Notes: generated from the letters alone by a model not told the origin. Positions 14,110 to 23,421 are shown, numbered from the stretch's first letter. The stretch: DNA of 49,865 nt from an uncultured Christensenellaceae bacterium (GCA_905234985.1 CAJOJQ010000023.1:1-49865), one strand, 5' to 3'. Program-made: numbers and translations.

Positions 14110-15462
14110 TTATTTGATTTCATCGGAAGAGAATACAAACGTGCTGATGCTGTCCCCTTCCAGGACCACGGGCCACACCCGGTCCTTCATACGCAGGGAA
14201 AAAGACAGCGTTTCGGCGGCGGGATTCAGCACCACGGCGCAGACCGAGCCGTCGGGGTTTTGCGCGGCGGTCACTTCGATACAATCGCCAAAGCGGCTCA
14301 CGCCCACGCGCCGCGCGCCGGGCCGAATGAAACGGCTGAAATGGCCGATGTAGTCAAAGGACAGGTTTTTCCGCAGTTCCCCGGTTTTCGTATCGTACAT
14401 CACCGGCGCGTCGCAGAAATTGCCCACGTGGTTGGGGCCGCCCTGTTCATCCAAAAGCAGGTTCCAGTCCAGGAACAGGCTCATGCCATGGTTCAGGTCG
14501 CCGATGATTTCATGGGCATACATCCGCGCGTTGCGCAATTGATTCTGGCCGGGATGGATGCTGTATTCCACGCAGGCTTCGGAAAACACGATGGCTTTCT
14601 CCGGGAACTTATCGCGGATCATTTGCAGCGCTTCAAAATGATCGCCGCTGTACCAATGCACCGCGATACCGGCAACCTTCTTTTCTGTTTCCGGGTCGCC
14701 TAAGATATGCAAAGCTCTGTCAAAGGCCCGTTCCTTGTTATGATCCCAAATCAGAAGCTGCACCTGCTCCAGGTCGTTCCGAACCAGCGCCGGGTACAGA
14801 TGATCCCGCACGAACACGCGCTCCTCCTCCTCGGAAAAGAGGCAGGAATCCCAGGTCTGGCTCGCCTTGGGTTCATTCTGGGAGGACAGGAAGGCGGGAT
14901 GCGCCCCCAAGCGGGAAAACTCCTGTAAGTAACGGCAGATATAGGCGGCCCACCTGTCATAATGCTCCGGTTTCAACTGCCCGCCGTGAAGCCGGGAGCC
15001 GTTGGTTTTCATCCACGCCGCCGGGGACCAGGGGGTGAACATGAGCCGGATGGGCGCGCCCGCTTCTTTCTGGGCGTCCATAAGGAGGGGCAGCACGTAC
15101 CGAGCGGCACGGGAAACATCGAAACGCTTCAGGGCCGTATCCGCCGGGTCGCTGTCCGATTCGTAGGTTTCCGTGGAAAAATCGCAGCTGTCGATGGATG
15201 TGCGGCCCCAGGTATATTGAAGCCCCTCCCCGGAAAAATAATCGCGGATCAGCTGCCGCCGCAGGTTTTCCGGCATCAGGGAATAAACATATCCCGCGGC
15301 GTCCGTAAACGCGCCGCCAAAGCCTTCGATGCGCTGGTACAGGATTTCCGGGTACAGATTGACCAGATCCTTTTCCTGGCCGCGCCTGTTTTCCGCTGCA
15401 AGGCATTCCTTTTGGGCAAACGCTTTTTCCCCTCGCCTGTACAGGGTGGTGAATTGTTTCAT
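14110..15462 (-). CDS. Glycoside hydrolase family 30
   Basis: A 450-residue GH30 enzyme: QRIEGFGGAFTDAAG opening, FTPWSPAAWMK strand, acid/base Glu197 in SSQNEPKAS and nucleophile Glu295 in IVFSEACVEYS, then a C-terminal beta domain from about 385. No signal peptide, so it acts in the cytoplasm on imported fragments. GH30 members cleave beta-glucosides, beta-xylosides or related bonds; substrate cannot be fixed from sequence. It overlaps the LacI gene by 4 bp (ATGA). Confidence 0.9.
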   Translation of the reverse strand: MKQFTTLYRRGEKAFAQKECLAAENRRGQEKDLVNLYPEILYQRIEGFGGAFTDAAGYVYSLMPENLRRQLIRDYFSGEGLQYTWGRTSIDSCDFSTETYESDSDPADTALKRFDVSRAARYVLPLLMDAQKEAGAPIRLMFTPWSPAAWMKTNGSRLHGGQLKPEHYDRWAAYICRYLQEFSRLGAHPAFLSSQNEPKASQTWDSCLFSEEEERVFVRDHLYPALVRNDLEQVQLLIWDHNKERAFDRALHILGDPETEKKVAGIAVHWYSGDHFEALQMIRDKFPEKAIVFSEACVEYSIHPGQNQLRNARMYAHEIIGDLNHGMSLFLDWNLLLDEQGGPNHVGNFCDAPVMYDTKTGELRKNLSFDYIGHFSRFIRPGARRVGVSRFGDCIEVTAAQNPDGSVCAVVLNPAAETLSFSLRMKDRVWPVVLEGDSISTFVFSSDEIK

Positions 15463-16478
15463 GGCCGATTCTCCTTCTTCTCCCCATTCCGCCGGATCGC
15501 GCAGGAATGGCGCACGACGATATCCCCCGGCAGGCGAATGATCTGCCCCTGTCCCCCGCCGATCAGGCGAAAAATCTCCTTGGCCGCTTCCACGCCCAAT
15601 TGCTCCATGTGGGTGCGGACGGTGGTCAGTCCCGGCGTCATATAGGAGCTGAGCAGGTGGTCGTCGCAGCCCATGATACTGATATCCTCCGGCACGCGAA
15701 TGCCGTATTCCTTCAGCGCTTCCATGCAGCCGATGGCGCTTAAATCGTTGGCGGCGAACACGGCGTCGGGCAGCCGGTTGCCTTCCTTCAAATACCGGTG
15801 CATGGAACGGTACGCCGCCGCCCGCTCGAACCGACCGCTCAGGGTGTTTTCCGGGCGGAGCGTGACCCCCGCTTCCCGGAGCGCCGCTTCAAAGCCCGCC
15901 TGGCGCTGGATGCTGTCATAGTTATACGGCATGCCGAAAATGTGCATCAAATCCCTGTGTCCCAGGCCCAAAAGATATTCCGCCGCCATCCGGCCGCAGG
16001 CGAAGGATTCGTAGATCACGCTGGAAATGCTGCCCGCCGCCACCTCCTGATCCATGAACACGGTGGGCAGACCGGATTTGAGCAGCTGCTTTTTTTCGTC
16101 CTCGCTGAGCATGCCGAACAGGATGATGGCCCCGTCGATGCTCTGGCTTTGCAGGGTGGATAAAAGCGGTTTATCCTCATCCACGATAAAAACGTGCAGC
16201 GCGTACCCGTATTTTTGGCACAGGTAGTGAATGGAATCCGCCATATCGCCGTAATAGCTGCCCGTCATGGAGGTGACGAACAGCCCCACGGTGTGGGACT
16301 GGGCGGCGCGCAGCTGCCTGCCGCTGGCGTTGGGAATGTAGTTGAGCCGCCGGGCCACTTCCAGTACATGTTCCCGGGTTTTGGGCTGCACCACATCGGA
16401 CCCGTTCAGCGCGTTGGAAACGGTGGCGATGGATACTCCCGCTTCCCGGGCCACGTCTTTGATCGTGATCTTGCTCAT
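15459..16478 (-). CDS. LacI-family transcription regulator
   Basis: A 339-residue regulator. HTH at residues 3-55 (TIKDVAREAGVSIATVSNAL, then the hinge helix NYIPNASGRQLR), followed by a periplasmic-binding-like sugar sensor domain (HTVGLFVTSMTGSYYGDMAD ... ENTLSGRF ... SIMGCDDHLLSSYMTPGLTT). It is the fifth gene of the glycan operon. A perfect palindrome of LacI type, at 22259-22276 just downstream of the operon promoter, is its likely operator, which would make it autoregulated. Confidence 0.93.
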   Translation of the reverse strand: MSKITIKDVAREAGVSIATVSNALNGSDVVQPKTREHVLEVARRLNYIPNASGRQLRAAQSHTVGLFVTSMTGSYYGDMADSIHYLCQKYGYALHVFIVDEDKPLLSTLQSQSIDGAIILFGMLSEDEKKQLLKSGLPTVFMDQEVAAGSISSVIYESFACGRMAAEYLLGLGHRDLMHIFGMPYNYDSIQRQAGFEAALREAGVTLRPENTLSGRFERAAAYRSMHRYLKEGNRLPDAVFAANDLSAIGCMEALKEYGIRVPEDISIMGCDDHLLSSYMTPGLTTVRTHMEQLGVEAAKEIFRLIGGGQGQIIRLPGDIVVRHSCAIRRNGEKKENRP

Positions 16479-16512
16479 GCCTTTGTTCCGCCTTTCCTGC
16501 CGGGAGATGGCA

Positions 16513-18144
16513 TTATGTGTCCGTTTCCGTGATCAGGGCTTCGATATCCACCGTGCCGCGAAGGGCTTTCAGGCGCAGCACGCAGGCATCCCCGTTGTTT
16601 AAATGCATGCTGGACAGAATCTGCCTGTGTTTCGTCTGGCTCAGGTCAAAGACGCCCAAAACTTGTCCGTCCTGACAGATTTCCAGGGCGGCGGGTTCCG
16701 GGGCGTAGCAGGCCACCTCTAACTTGGACAGCACCGTCACGTCGTACAGGGAATAGCAGGCGTATTCCCCCGCCCGGAGCCGGAGTACATAGCGCGCCCA
16801 TTCCCCGTCGAAGGGGAAGCGCTTTTCCCGGTCGGGATAGCGGCAATGGAGCAGCATGCCGGTGTTTTGCCGGTAAGCCACGGCGGAGGGCGCGTTTTCC
16901 TTATGCCAGTAGGAGGCCCCAAAGCCCGGCAGCTCGTCAAAATCCGTGCCCGCGATCACGCACCCCGGCAGGCGGAACACGTTGGCCGCTAAGTTTTCGT
17001 TGATGAGACAGTTCTGCACCTGCATGTTTTTCAGGTACTCGTCCAAAATCTTCTGCGCTTTTTCGTAGCCGGGATGCGCGCCGCTGCGGGCATAATCCAG
17101 AATCAGCTGCCATTCCATGGGCGGGATCACCGAGCAGGGGGAATTCCGGCAGTTCATCTTTTTCCAGGGCCACATATTCACGCCGATGTCCAGGCTGGCC
17201 GCCAGGGGCATCATGGCGGAGAACCATTCCATGGTGTTTTCCCCCGTTTCGCCTAACCACAGGGGCGCGTTCAGCTTTTCGGACAGCTCCAGCCAGGGCT
17301 GAAAGGCCGTGATGTCCGGCGCGCAGCCGTAGCGGTGGAAATGAATCACCATTTTGGGGTCGTATACGTGGGTAAAGATCGCGGTTTCCGTGGCCCAATG
17401 GTGGCCCTCCAGGGTGACGATGTGCTTTTTATCAATGGCCCGGATACGGGCAATGCACTTTTCGTAAAAATCCACCAGCCGGGGCACATACTGCTCCAGA
17501 TTGGCGTCTCCCGGGAAGCGCACGGGGCGCACGGGTTCGTTGAGCAGATCGTAGCCGCCCACGATCCATTTGTCCTTATACCGCCGGGCGATTTCCTCCC
17601 ACAGACACAGGCCCTTTTCAAACTGGTCGCCATCCATGAGCAGGCGGCACACGTCGTCCACCGAATCGTCGATATTTGCTCCCGTCTGGCCGCCGGGCGC
17701 GCCGTGGAGATCAATGAAGGCGTACAGCTTATACTGTTCGCACCAGGAAAGCACCTGATCCAGGCACTGGAAGCCTTCCTCCACGAAGCTGATCCCCGGC
17801 CCTTCCTTCAAAAACAGCCGGGCGTTGATGGGAATGCGGACGGAATTGTAGCCCATGTCCGCCATGAGCTGGATATCGCTTTCCGTAATATAGCTGGCCC
17901 GGAAACGCTTCCAGAATTTTTCCGCGTAGCTTTTGCCCGCCAGCTCCTCGATCACGCTTTCGATGCGGCGAGGCCGGTCGAAGCGGGGAAGGTCGTGGGC
18001 CAGCCACATATAGCCTTCGCACAGCAGCCAGTTGCCAAGGCCCCAGCCCATGAGCAGAATTTCTTCCCCCGCGGCGTTTACGATCCTGCGCCCGTCCGTA
18101 TTCAAAAAGCCGTTGACCCGGCTGCGGCTCACATTCTTTTTCAT
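16513..18144 (-). CDS. Glycoside hydrolase family 5
   Basis: A 543-residue GH5 enzyme without signal peptide. The barrel spans about residues 10-370: GWGLGNWL, YNSVRIPINARL, FIDLHGAPGGQTG, acid/base Glu203 in YDLLNEPV, HFHRYG, nucleophile Glu299 in WLGETGENT. Residues about 400-543 form an extra beta-sandwich-like domain that may bind sugar. GH5 enzymes cleave beta-glucans, mannans or related chains; together with GH30 and the esterase a decorated beta-linked plant polymer is likely. A strong hairpin (18166-18191) separates it from the upstream binding-protein gene. Confidence 0.9.
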   Translation of the reverse strand: MKKNVSRSRVNGFLNTDGRRIVNAAGEEILLMGWGLGNWLLCEGYMWLAHDLPRFDRPRRIESVIEELAGKSYAEKFWKRFRASYITESDIQLMADMGYNSVRIPINARLFLKEGPGISFVEEGFQCLDQVLSWCEQYKLYAFIDLHGAPGGQTGANIDDSVDDVCRLLMDGDQFEKGLCLWEEIARRYKDKWIVGGYDLLNEPVRPVRFPGDANLEQYVPRLVDFYEKCIARIRAIDKKHIVTLEGHHWATETAIFTHVYDPKMVIHFHRYGCAPDITAFQPWLELSEKLNAPLWLGETGENTMEWFSAMMPLAASLDIGVNMWPWKKMNCRNSPCSVIPPMEWQLILDYARSGAHPGYEKAQKILDEYLKNMQVQNCLINENLAANVFRLPGCVIAGTDFDELPGFGASYWHKENAPSAVAYRQNTGMLLHCRYPDREKRFPFDGEWARYVLRLRAGEYACYSLYDVTVLSKLEVACYAPEPAALEICQDGQVLGVFDLSQTKHRQILSSMHLNNGDACVLRLKALRGTVDIEALITETDT

Positions 18145-18165
18145 GTCCTACCCCCGATGAAGCTC

Positions 18166-18191
18166 CTGCCGGAGGGCAAGCCCTCCGGCAG
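18166..18191 (-). terminator. Intercistronic hairpin between binding protein and GH5
   Basis: An 11-bp stem CTGCCGGAGGG / CCCTCCGGCAG with a 4-nt loop and no T-run. It likely stabilises the 3' end of the abundant binding-protein message or causes partial termination, lowering the enzymes relative to the binding protein. Confidence 0.7.
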
Positions 18192-18226
18192 AAAGCATTG
18201 CAGGATATTATAACATGCTTTGTTTC

Positions 18227-19753
18227 TTATTGGTAGCCGTATTCTTCACAGTAAGCCAGCCACTGCTCGGTGAACCCGTCGCGGCAGGCCTGCAGCCCGG
18301 CGTCGGTCACCTTCTGGCGGAATTCGGCCACAGCCGCTTCCACATCCTCCACCAGACCGGCCTGGATGGGAGCCAGATACTGCCGCATCACGTTGGAAAC
18401 CGCGGTGCGCTCGAATTCGTAATCGGTGTAATCCTCGGTGAAGCCGCCGTAGATGTTCACGTTGGGGAACTTGGTCTGCTGGGCGATCTCGTTGTAATAA
18501 TCGAACATCGCCTGCAGGGCCACGTCGGATTCCTGGGGCAGCTTATAATCGTTGACGCGCAGGTTCCAGGTGTTGAAGTTTTCATATTTGAAATCTTCGT
18601 TCAGGTTCTGGTACACGCCGTCCACCACGTCGTAATGCACGCCCTTGATGCCGTACTGCACCAGATCGTTCATCTCTTCGTCGGTCATGAGGAAGTTCAG
18701 CACCATGGCGCAGCGTTCGGGATACTTGGTGCCGCGCACGATGGCGGTGCCGTTCTGGGTAGCATGGCCCGGGAAGAGGACGCCGGTCACTTCGCCGTAG
18801 GTGATATAGGCGCTTTCCCAATCGGGATGCTCCTTGGCGAAGGTGGTGGCGGAAGAAATCTGCTTGTTGGGGTTCATACCGGCCACTTCGGCGATGCACA
18901 GGCCGTTGTTGTAGGCTTCGCTGTCGTTGGTGTCGGAAAGCGCGCTCTTGGACCAGAAGCCCAGGTCGGCCCACTTTTTCAGCAGCTTCATGTCTTCCAC
19001 GAAATCATCGGAGAACCAGTAATCGTACACCTGATCGGGGGTATCGTAGTTGGAGGTCAGGCCGTAGGGGAAGCCGTTGGCGTTGGTCCAGGCGTACTTG
19101 ATATTCAGCACGTTGGCCGCGTCAAAGGCCACGCTCAGGGAGCTGGCGCTTTCGCTGGTGGTGCAGCGCAGGATGGCCTGATCGGGTTCGTTGGCCTTTA
19201 CGCCGGAGAAATAGGCTTCCATGTTTTCCAGGCTGTTGGGATAGGGCAGATCGTACTTAGCGCGCAGGTCTTCGCGGTACTTGATGCCCAGGGGCACGTA
19301 TTCGGGCCACAGGGCGGGCACGGCGTACAGCTCGCCTTCCACGCGGCACATGTTCAGCATGTCTTCACCGGCCAAGGCGCGCAGCTCGGGAGCATATGCG
19401 TCCAGCAGGCCGTCCAGCTCCAGGAAAGCGCCGGCGCGGGCCAGCAGGCCGTAGTTCAGCCAGTTGGCGATGTAGATCAGGTCCGCGCCGCCGGACGTCA
19501 GCTGGGTGTTGTATTTCAGGCTGAAATCCGTCCAGGTGGAGAACTGGAAGTCGATGGTGGCGTTGAATTTTTCCTTCAGGATCGCGTTGATGGCGTCTTC
19601 TACGACCTGTTCATCCTTGGGCGCGTCGCCCATCACGTAGAAAACCAGGTTGGCTTCCTGGCTCATGTCGTCCGCGGCAAAACCGGCGGGAACCATGGTC
19701 AGGCACAGGATCAGCGCCAACAGGGCGCTCAGCAGAGTTTTCAGGTTCTTCAT
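18227..19753 (-). CDS. Oligosaccharide ABC substrate-binding protein
   Basis: A 508-residue secreted binding protein of the LplA/extracellular solute-binding class (about 500 residues, larger than MalE). Signal peptide residues 1-27; mature start ADDMSQEANLVFYVMGDAPK is typical. Later blocks include SGGADLIYIANWLNYGLL, EGELYAVPALWPEYVPLGIK and TKYPERCAMVLNFLM. AGGAGG precedes the ATG. No lipobox Cys at the cleavage site. It feeds the two permeases upstream; no ATPase is encoded in the operon, so a shared MsmX-type ATPase elsewhere is expected. Confidence 0.92.
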   Translation of the reverse strand: MKNLKTLLSALLALILCLTMVPAGFAADDMSQEANLVFYVMGDAPKDEQVVEDAINAILKEKFNATIDFQFSTWTDFSLKYNTQLTSGGADLIYIANWLNYGLLARAGAFLELDGLLDAYAPELRALAGEDMLNMCRVEGELYAVPALWPEYVPLGIKYREDLRAKYDLPYPNSLENMEAYFSGVKANEPDQAILRCTTSESASSLSVAFDAANVLNIKYAWTNANGFPYGLTSNYDTPDQVYDYWFSDDFVEDMKLLKKWADLGFWSKSALSDTNDSEAYNNGLCIAEVAGMNPNKQISSATTFAKEHPDWESAYITYGEVTGVLFPGHATQNGTAIVRGTKYPERCAMVLNFLMTDEEMNDLVQYGIKGVHYDVVDGVYQNLNEDFKYENFNTWNLRVNDYKLPQESDVALQAMFDYYNEIAQQTKFPNVNIYGGFTEDYTDYEFERTAVSNVMRQYLAPIQAGLVEDVEAAVAEFRQKVTDAGLQACRDGFTEQWLAYCEEYGYQ

Positions 19754-19816
19754 GGGAATCCTCCTTTTTTTGTTGTTAGTTTTTTATCTTGAAGGCAATG
19801 CTGCCATCAAATCAAA

Positions 19817-20704
19817 TTATCCTTTGACCGCCCCAATGGTGATGCCGCTGACGAAGTACCTTTGCACGAAGGGATAGAACAGCAGCACCGGGCCGGTAGC
19901 CACCACGGCCATAGCCAGCTTCACCGTTTGGGTGGGCAGGTCGGCGGTATTCAGGCTCACGTTCTGGGCCATCTGGCGCATGGCCATGGTGGAGTTCACC
20001 ATGTCGTAGAGGTAGAATTGCAGGGACCAGGTCTCGCTGGAGGTGGAGAACATGGAAGCGCGGTACCAGTCGTTCCAATACCCCAGCGCCTGGAACAGGC
20101 CAACCGTGGCAAGCCCCGGCCCCAACACCGGCAGCACGATCTTCCAGAAGATGGTCCAGTGCCCCGCGCCGTCGATCTTGGCCGATTCCACCACCGCGTC
20201 CGGCACCGACCCGGTGATGAACGTGCGCATCAGGATCACCAGGAAGGGCGACATCAGCGCCGGGAACCAAATCGCCAGGGTGGAGCCGCGCAGGTTCAAA
20301 ACGTTTGCGTACATCATGTACCAGGGGATCATGCCGCCGCCGAAGATGGTGGTGAAATAGATGAGGAAGGAAACAGTGTTGCGGTATTTGAAATCCTTGC
20401 GGGAAATCACGTAGGCGGTCAGGGTGATCACCAGCAGGCCCAGGGCGGTGCCCATGAAGGTGTAATAGAAATTCATTTTGTAGGCCTGGATGATGCCCTC
20501 GGGAGAGCGGAAAATGGTGCGGTATGCTTCGATGGTGGTGTTCCGGGGGAACAGGCTGAAGCCTTCCTTGAGGATGGTATAGTTATCCGTCAGCGAACCG
20601 GAGATGATCACGATAAAGGGCAGCACGCAGATGATGGACAGCAGGGTGAGCAATACGCCTTTCACAATATGAAACGGGATGGTGGAACGATCCTTGATTT
20701 TCAT
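19817..20704 (-). CDS. Sugar ABC permease, YtcP/LplC type
   Basis: A 295-residue permease with six predicted helices. The docking loop is VVESAKIDGAGHWTIFWKIV and the C-terminus FVSGITIGAVKG is characteristic of this subfamily. AGGAG lies just ahead of the ATG, and the gene starts 19 bp after the preceding permease. It forms the channel with the LplB-type partner. Confidence 0.93.
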   Translation of the reverse strand: MKIKDRSTIPFHIVKGVLLTLLSIICVLPFIVIISGSLTDNYTILKEGFSLFPRNTTIEAYRTIFRSPEGIIQAYKMNFYYTFMGTALGLLVITLTAYVISRKDFKYRNTVSFLIYFTTIFGGGMIPWYMMYANVLNLRGSTLAIWFPALMSPFLVILMRTFITGSVPDAVVESAKIDGAGHWTIFWKIVLPVLGPGLATVGLFQALGYWNDWYRASMFSTSSETWSLQFYLYDMVNSTMAMRQMAQNVSLNTADLPTQTVKLAMAVVATGPVLLFYPFVQRYFVSGITIGAVKG

Positions 20705-20723
20705 GCGATCCTCTCCTTTCCGC

Positions 20724-22214
20724 TCAGAACAGCGCGTATTCCGGGTTCTTATGCTTGATGCACATGTTGGTAATGATGATCACCAGGAGGCCGAACAGGG
20801 ACTGGAACAGGCCCGCCGCGGTGCCAAGGCCCATGCTCAGGGGCTGGGTGGTGGTGATGCGGTAAACGTAGGTGTCGAAAATGTCCGTCACATTGAACAG
20901 GGTGCCGTTGTTGCCCACCAATTGGTAGAACAGTTCAAACTGTCCCTTCATGATGCCGCCTAAGGCGTAGAGCAGCAGGATGATGAACGTGGGTTTCAAA
21001 AGCGGGATGGTGATATACCGAATTTGCTGGTAGATGTTCGCGCCGTCGATCTGCGCCGCTTCATAGTATTCCGTGCTGATGCCGGTGATGGTAGCCAGGT
21101 ATACCACCATGCCGTAGCCGATGTTCTTCCACAGGTAGAACAGGGTGATCAGCCAGGGCCAGTAGCCGGGCGTGTTGTAGAAGTCGATACGCTGCATGCC
21201 CAGGGAGGTGACGAAGTTGTTCACCAGGCCCACCTCGTATTCAAACATGTTGAATACCAGCACCCGCAAAATCACGTAGGAAACGAAGTAGGGCATGAAA
21301 ATCATGGTCTGGGAAATCTTGCGCAGCCGTTTGTTGGTCACGTGGCTGATGAGGATGGCGAAGAAGATCTGCAGCACGTTGCCCACCACGATGAACACGA
21401 TGTTGTAGAGGATGGTGTTCTGCGTCAGGTGCAGGATCTCGGACCGCACCAGGAACTCAAAATTCTTGAACCCCACGAAGGGGCTGGCAAACAGATGATC
21501 CCGGAAATTGAACTGGGTAAAGGCGAAATACACGCCGGCCATGGGCAGATAATTGTTGATGAGGAAGAAAACAAAACAGGGAACCAGAAAAAGGAAAAGC
21601 ACCCAGTTGCGTCGAAACTCTTCCACGAAGCCGTGTTCCCGGCAGACGATCCTTTCCGTCTTTTCCAGGCGCTTGCTGATTCCGTACCCAACCAGGCTGA
21701 CCGCCAGCGTCAGGATCGGCGCGAACCCGGGCATGAAGCCCCGCAAGCCGTAATGCCCATTGGCGAACAGGATCAGCCCCATGGTTCCGGCCGCGGAAAG
21801 GAAGGAGAGCAGCATGCCTTTCTGGAAAAACGAATACACGCGGAGCATACCCTTTCCTTCCGGTACGCGGCGGCGGCGGACATACGTGAAAACGGAAAGC
21901 AGGCAAAGGGCGATGGCCGCGGCGGAAACGATGAGCAGCAGGAAGGCCCAGAAACCCAATACGCCCTGTTTGCTCGTTTCCACAAAGGAAAGAAACGTCA
22001 GCACCGAATGATCCGGCGTCAGCTTTTTGACGACCGAAGCCTTCAATCCCATCGCGCCGTACAGCGCATCCTGATCCACCACCTGAAACCAGGGAAAAAT
22101 GGGAACGAACAGGATCAGGATCAGCGCGGCGCACAGCCCCAGCACGATCAGCTTTTTCCTGCTGTCAGCGCTCTTTGAAAGGGCTTGGCGCGTCATGGGG
22201 TTCGGTGACGTCAC
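20724..22214 (-). CDS. Sugar ABC permease, LplB type, with extra membrane domain
   Basis: A 496-residue protein. The C-terminal 290 residues are an ordinary LplB-like permease (FLINNYLPMAGVYFAFTQF, docking loop EYYEAAQIDGANIYQQIRYI, end NPEYALF). About 200 residues in front carry roughly four more helices (LIVLGLCAALILILFVPIFP; GFWAFLLLIVSAAAIALCLL; two near FLSAAGTMGLILFANGHYG) and a soluble loop, absent from standard members of about 300. GTG 22214 is chosen because AGGAGG lies 9 nt upstream. Closer start codons would remove none of the extra domain. First gene of the glycan operon. Confidence 0.85.
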   Translation of the reverse strand: MTSPNPMTRQALSKSADSRKKLIVLGLCAALILILFVPIFPWFQVVDQDALYGAMGLKASVVKKLTPDHSVLTFLSFVETSKQGVLGFWAFLLLIVSAAAIALCLLSVFTYVRRRRVPEGKGMLRVYSFFQKGMLLSFLSAAGTMGLILFANGHYGLRGFMPGFAPILTLAVSLVGYGISKRLEKTERIVCREHGFVEEFRRNWVLFLFLVPCFVFFLINNYLPMAGVYFAFTQFNFRDHLFASPFVGFKNFEFLVRSEILHLTQNTILYNIVFIVVGNVLQIFFAILISHVTNKRLRKISQTMIFMPYFVSYVILRVLVFNMFEYEVGLVNNFVTSLGMQRIDFYNTPGYWPWLITLFYLWKNIGYGMVVYLATITGISTEYYEAAQIDGANIYQQIRYITIPLLKPTFIILLLYALGGIMKGQFELFYQLVGNNGTLFNVTDIFDTYVYRITTTQPLSMGLGTAAGLFQSLFGLLVIIITNMCIKHKNPEYALF

Positions 22215-22258
22215 GGGAATCATCCTCCTAAAAATCATTAAAACGCACTTGGCAAAAT

Positions 22259-22313
22259 AATTAAAACGTTTTAATTTCGATATGAATATAGCACAGCCTT
22301 TTTGATTTGTCAA
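22259..22313 (-). promoter_or_regulatory. Glycan operon promoter and LacI-type operator
   Basis: Minus strand TTGACA (22308-22313), 17-nt spacer, TATATT (22285-22290). Just downstream is the perfect 18-bp palindrome AATTAAAACGTTTTAATT (22259-22276) with the central CG of LacI operators. A second, imperfect copy AAAACGTTTCAA lies at about 22344-22355, upstream of the promoter and near the divergent SDR gene, allowing looping or joint control. Confidence 0.85.
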
Positions 22314-22419
22314 TATCAAAAATAAAAATAATTTTGGATAAAAAAACGTTTCAATTAATAACGGGAACGGAGAAAAGCAAAATGAAGGCGCTGCCGCGAA
22401 AGAAAAGAGGAACCAGAGA

Positions 22420-23127
22420 ATGAAATACGCAATGGTCACCGGATGCGATCATGGGTTGGGCCTGCATTTGGCCCGGGAATTGCTGAAAAGAGGGTACCAT
22501 ACGATCGCGTGCTGTCTCCGGGATCTGCCCGGGGAATTGGAGGAGGAGCATCCCGGAAGCGTTCACCTGCTTCGCCTGGATATCGGCAGCGATGAGAGCG
22601 TGAAGCGGACGCGGGACAGCGTGGGAAGGATCGTTCCGAAGCTGGATTTGCTCATCAACAATGCCGGGATCTTAGGCGAGATGGAAGCCGGGCCGGATGA
22701 ACCGCTTGATTTTGAAATGATGCAGCGGGTGATCAATGTCAACGCGCTGGGGACGCTTCGCGTAACGGCGGCCATGCTTCCGCTTTTGCGCCTTGGCGCG
22801 GAGAAGACCATCGTGAACATTTCCTCCGAAGCGGGAAGCATTCAGGATTGTGAACGGACGGGCTGGTTTGGCTACTGCATGTCAAAGGCCGCGAACAATA
22901 TGCAGGGAGCGCTGATCCATAATGCTTTCCGGCTGGAGGGGGGACGGGTTTACCAAATCCATCCGGGACATGTATCCACCTATATGCGCGGCCATCTGGA
23001 CACAACCGCCAAAATAACGCCGGCGGAATCCGCCGCCGGTATTTTAAAAACTGTTCTGGATGGAAGCTATGCGGTATCGGAAAGACCCCTGTATCTGGAT
23101 TATGCGGGAAAGGAATTGCACTGGTGA
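22420..23127 (+). CDS. Short-chain dehydrogenase/reductase
   Basis: A 235-residue SDR. NAD(P) motif TGCDHGLG at the N-terminus, NNAG at LLINNAGILG, catalytic Ser in NISSEAGS, Tyr/Lys in GYCMSKAA. Conversion of a carbonyl or sugar substrate is expected; the exact substrate is unknown. It is divergent from the glycan operon, with a partial LacI-type operator ahead of it, so co-regulation is possible. Its TGA overlaps the ATG of the next gene. Confidence 0.88.
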   Translation: MKYAMVTGCDHGLGLHLARELLKRGYHTIACCLRDLPGELEEEHPGSVHLLRLDIGSDESVKRTRDSVGRIVPKLDLLINNAGILGEMEAGPDEPLDFEMMQRVINVNALGTLRVTAAMLPLLRLGAEKTIVNISSEAGSIQDCERTGWFGYCMSKAANNMQGALIHNAFRLEGGRVYQIHPGHVSTYMRGHLDTTAKITPAESAAGILKTVLDGSYAVSERPLYLDYAGKELHW

Positions 23128-23363
23128 TGAAAAGCATCTTGATTGCCGATACGACCCGGGAGGAACGCGAACAAATCGTTGCCGAATCCATCGGCAACAT
23201 CGACGGCCTGTGCGACGGATGCAGTCCGGGCTTGATTAACATGTACCAGGACTACATTGAGGGGCGCAGAGAGCTGCGGGAAATCAACATGGAATTTCGT
23301 GCCCGGTACACGCGGGGCGGGATGGAATCGGACAAAGGCCGCGCCTGCGGGGGCGGAGAATAG
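23127..23363 (+). CDS. Small conserved Cys-rich protein, copy 2
   Basis: A 78-residue paralogue of the 3717 gene: KSILIADTTREEREQIVAES, then CDGC (residues about 30-33), then MYQDYIEGRRELREINMEF. ATG 23127 overlaps the SDR stop (TGATG), so it is translationally coupled. This copy has a single CxxC pair in the centre plus one Cys near the C-terminus. Function unknown; the CxxC suggests metal or thiol chemistry. Convergent with metY. Confidence 0.8.
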   Translation: MKSILIADTTREEREQIVAESIGNIDGLCDGCSPGLINMYQDYIEGRRELREINMEFRARYTRGGMESDKGRACGGGE

Positions 23364-23367
23364 CACA

Positions 23368-23405
23368 AAAAAGCCAGGGAATTGAATCCACATTCCCCGG
23401 CCTCG
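23368..23405. terminator. Terminator between convergent small gene and metY
   Basis: A stem of GCC-GGGAAT / ATTCCC-GGC type around a 10-nt loop, with TTTTTT following on the minus strand. It ends metY and probably also the SDR transcript. Confidence 0.8.
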
Positions 23406-23421
23406 ATGTATCTGTCTTTCT

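Noticed and set aside
18215..19792. Long plus-strand open frame opposite the binding-protein gene
   Set aside because: Composition is His/Gly/Val/Gln-rich without domains; it is a mirror of the GC-rich minus-strand gene. Similar frames opposite 28726-29985, 37372-40290 and 40317-41942 are rejected likewise.
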